DNA of 6,907 bases from NCBI GenBank assembly GCA_021797525.1, contig JAJZZQ010000015.1, positions 1 through 6,907 of the forward strand. The letters are read 5' to 3'. Below, one piece after another: positions 5,650 through 6,907 of this stretch. Made by a program: the position numbers and the translations under genes. How positions within the stretch are numbered: position 1 is the first letter of the stretch; the number at the start of each line of letters is the position of its first letter. This DNA is from Thermoplasmata archaeon (GTDB lineage: Archaea; Thermoplasmatota; Thermoplasmata; Thermoplasmatales; Thermoplasmataceae). The notes beneath the pieces are model-generated. The model did not search any database and was not told where the DNA came from. It was given only the letters and a program-made list of their open reading frames with translations.

Positions 5650-6243
5650 TTATCCGAAGGACTCTTCGATCTTCCGGATTCTCATGTCACGGGCATTCCT
5701 TTCCAGATATGTGTAAACTGTTCTCTGCTTGCTTCCGTTGATCAGCATTGTTACTGCTTCTTTCGCAAACTCCATGGAAACATAGTCTCCAATTATTGAA
5801 ACTGTGTCACCATAAATTGAAATTGCAGTTGTTGTGAGTTCCTCCACAATCTGACGGGTACGGCCACCAGTGCCAATGAGTCTGGCCTTTATCTGAGATA
5901 TTCTTTTTGAGCCTGGGTTAGCAAAATCTCTCAGCGAAATAATGGCTAACTGGAAGTTCTCCTGATACAGCAATGTCGCCTTATCCGGGTTGAACCCTCT
6001 GCCTATTGCCTGTATCACACTGTTTGTGATTACAGACTTAAGAGGATCTCCCCTTCCCTGCACTTCTACTATTCCAGTCTCTGAATCTATGAGAAGATTG
6101 CATTCACCCATTCGCTCGATTAGTTTTTTGGTGCTTCCTTTTTTCCCTATGAGAACAGCAACCCGTTCCTCAGGTATCCTCACTTCTGCTGGTATCTGTT
6201 CAGGGAGTTCTTCTGACATGTCTATCCTCTTATTATCCATCAT
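5650..6243 (-). CDS. Two-KH-domain RNA-binding protein, archaeal Pno1/Dim2 homologue
   Basis: This 197-residue protein is the universal archaeal KH protein related to eukaryotic Pno1/Dim2, a small-subunit assembly factor acting at the 3' end of 16S/18S rRNA. The first KH domain covers about 18-80 with RNA-binding loop GKKG (33-36) after VRIPEERVAVLI; the second covers about 93-168 with GTGG (124-127) after KARLI. The C-terminal tail (172-197) is basic and ends in an acidic patch. It starts two bases after the rio1 stop (TAATAATG), so the two form an operon; Rio1 and Pno1/Dim2 act in the same late step of 40S maturation in eukaryotes. ATG 6217-6219 (MSEELPEQIP) is an alternative start and has a better Shine-Dalgarno, GAGG six bases upstream. 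The initiator tRNA follows downstream. Confidence 0.92.
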   Translation of the reverse strand: MMDNKRIDMSEELPEQIPAEVRIPEERVAVLIGKKGSTKKLIERMGECNLLIDSETGIVEVQGRGDPLKSVITNSVIQAIGRGFNPDKATLLYQENFQLAIISLRDFANPGSKRISQIKARLIGTGGRTRQIVEELTTTAISIYGDTVSIIGDYVSMEFAKEAVTMLINGSKQRTVYTYLERNARDMRIRKIEESFG

Positions 6244-6245
6244 TA

Positions 6246-6907
6246 TTAAGCCTTTCCAGATTTTATAGATGACTTCACATATCTTAGAGATTCCTCAATG
6301 GTACAATCTATTCCCTTTTTCCTGAAAAAAATGCATATATTTTTGATGTCCCGCTCCAGAAAATAGTCGGCAGCAGGATGCTCTCTAGATACTGATTGGG
6401 CCATATCCAGCAGGTACGGCTTCGCCCTGTATATGAGAATATTATATTCACTTAGATCTGCGTGAACAAGCTTGGCCTTTCCATAAAGCTCTTTGACGGA
6501 ATACAGTATCTGATCAAATGTTTTCTGAAAGTCTACATCTGTGTCTTTTAACATTGGTGCCCCCCTTGTATTTGTTCCAAGGTAAGACATCATCAAAAGA
6601 TTCTTATGGAATGCTATTGGGAGAGGCGCATTAATCCGGTACCTGCGGCATTCGCTGAGATTTGTGAATTCTTTTCTAGCCCACAGATACACGAGGGATG
6701 ACCTTGTAAGGTGCTCCTTTGAAAACCTGTAATCACCATCTATGTATTTCCAGATATTGGAGAATCTCAGTGTGGACATCTTGTATATCTTTATTGCAAC
6801 TGCTTTGCCATCAAGATATGCCTTGAATACAATCGATTCTTTGCCGCTTGAAATTGGATAATCTATATAGTCAACCCGGTATCTGCTAACAAGTTCATAT
6901 ATTGCCT
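6246..6907 (-). CDS. rio1: RIO1-type serine protein kinase, C-terminal part (start beyond right edge)
   Basis: The open minus-strand frame continues to the window edge, giving 219 residues; the true N-terminus is outside. Visible kinase elements, numbered within this fragment: the nucleotide loop SSGKES (19-24), ATP-binding Lys39 in VAIKIYK, the Rio1-specific STLRF just after it, the flap segment GTNTRGAPMLKD (111-122), catalytic VHADLSEYN with Asp150 and Asn155, and the metal-binding Asp167 in DMAQSV. These indicate an active RIO1 ATPase/kinase rather than RIO2. Rio1 releases assembly factors during final maturation of the small ribosomal subunit. ATG at 6777-6779 lies after the Lys39 motif and cannot be the start. 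The KH gene follows after two bases. In many archaea aIF1A lies immediately upstream of rio1, so it may be just outside the window. Confidence 0.94.
   Translation of the reverse strand, partial: AIYELVSRYRVDYIDYPISSGKESIVFKAYLDGKAVAIKIYKMSTLRFSNIWKYIDGDYRFSKEHLTRSSLVYLWARKEFTNLSECRRYRINAPLPIAFHKNLLMMSYLGTNTRGAPMLKDTDVDFQKTFDQILYSVKELYGKAKLVHADLSEYNILIYRAKPYLLDMAQSVSREHPAADYFLERDIKNICIFFRKKGIDCTIEESLRYVKSSIKSGKA

Noticed and set aside
5990..6268. Plus-strand frame of 92 codons
   Set aside because: It is antisense to the KH protein gene and the rio1 end; the composition is serine/proline-rich noise.

Overview
The window is chromosomal DNA from an archaeon. The indicators are an archaeal/eukaryotic-type S13 start, a Rio1 kinase next to a two-KH Pno1/Dim2 homologue, a Taw2 (TYW2-type) wyosine enzyme, a DUF357 protein, an initiator tRNA without encoded CCA, and TATA-like promoter elements in place of bacterial -35/-10 boxes. 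Moderate AT richness, AGG/AGA-biased arginine codons and this gene set suggest a Thermoplasmata member, most likely a Thermoplasmatales relative. The lineage call is inference.

Layout from left to right. Positions 1-113 (minus) hold the 5' end of the ribosomal protein S13 gene, with a TATA-like promoter near 205. Positions 114-433 are non-coding. A DUF357 gene (434-721, minus) diverges from an ABC exporter pair (816-2367, plus: ATPase then ABC-2 permease, overlapping). Converging on the exporter is a minus-strand pair: taw2 (to about 3805) followed by an unrecognised 108-residue basic protein (2420-2746). Diverging from taw2 is a plus-strand hemC-hemD operon (3919-5525) for uroporphyrinogen III synthesis, its genes overlapping by one base. 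Converging on hemD is a minus-strand block made of rio1 (cut by the right edge), the KH protein gene two bases downstream, and then the initiator tRNA-Met gene (5531-5605).

Two functional themes stand out. The right end and left edge concern translation: S13, 30S maturation (Rio1, Pno1/Dim2-like), the initiator tRNA, and tRNA-Phe wyosine formation (Taw2). The middle carries tetrapyrrole synthesis and a small-molecule exporter of unknown substrate. No mobile element, CRISPR array or clear novel multi-gene system was seen. The least explained items are the unknown basic protein behind taw2, the lysine/glutamine-rich S13 extension, and an inverted repeat in the taw2/hemC divergent promoter region.
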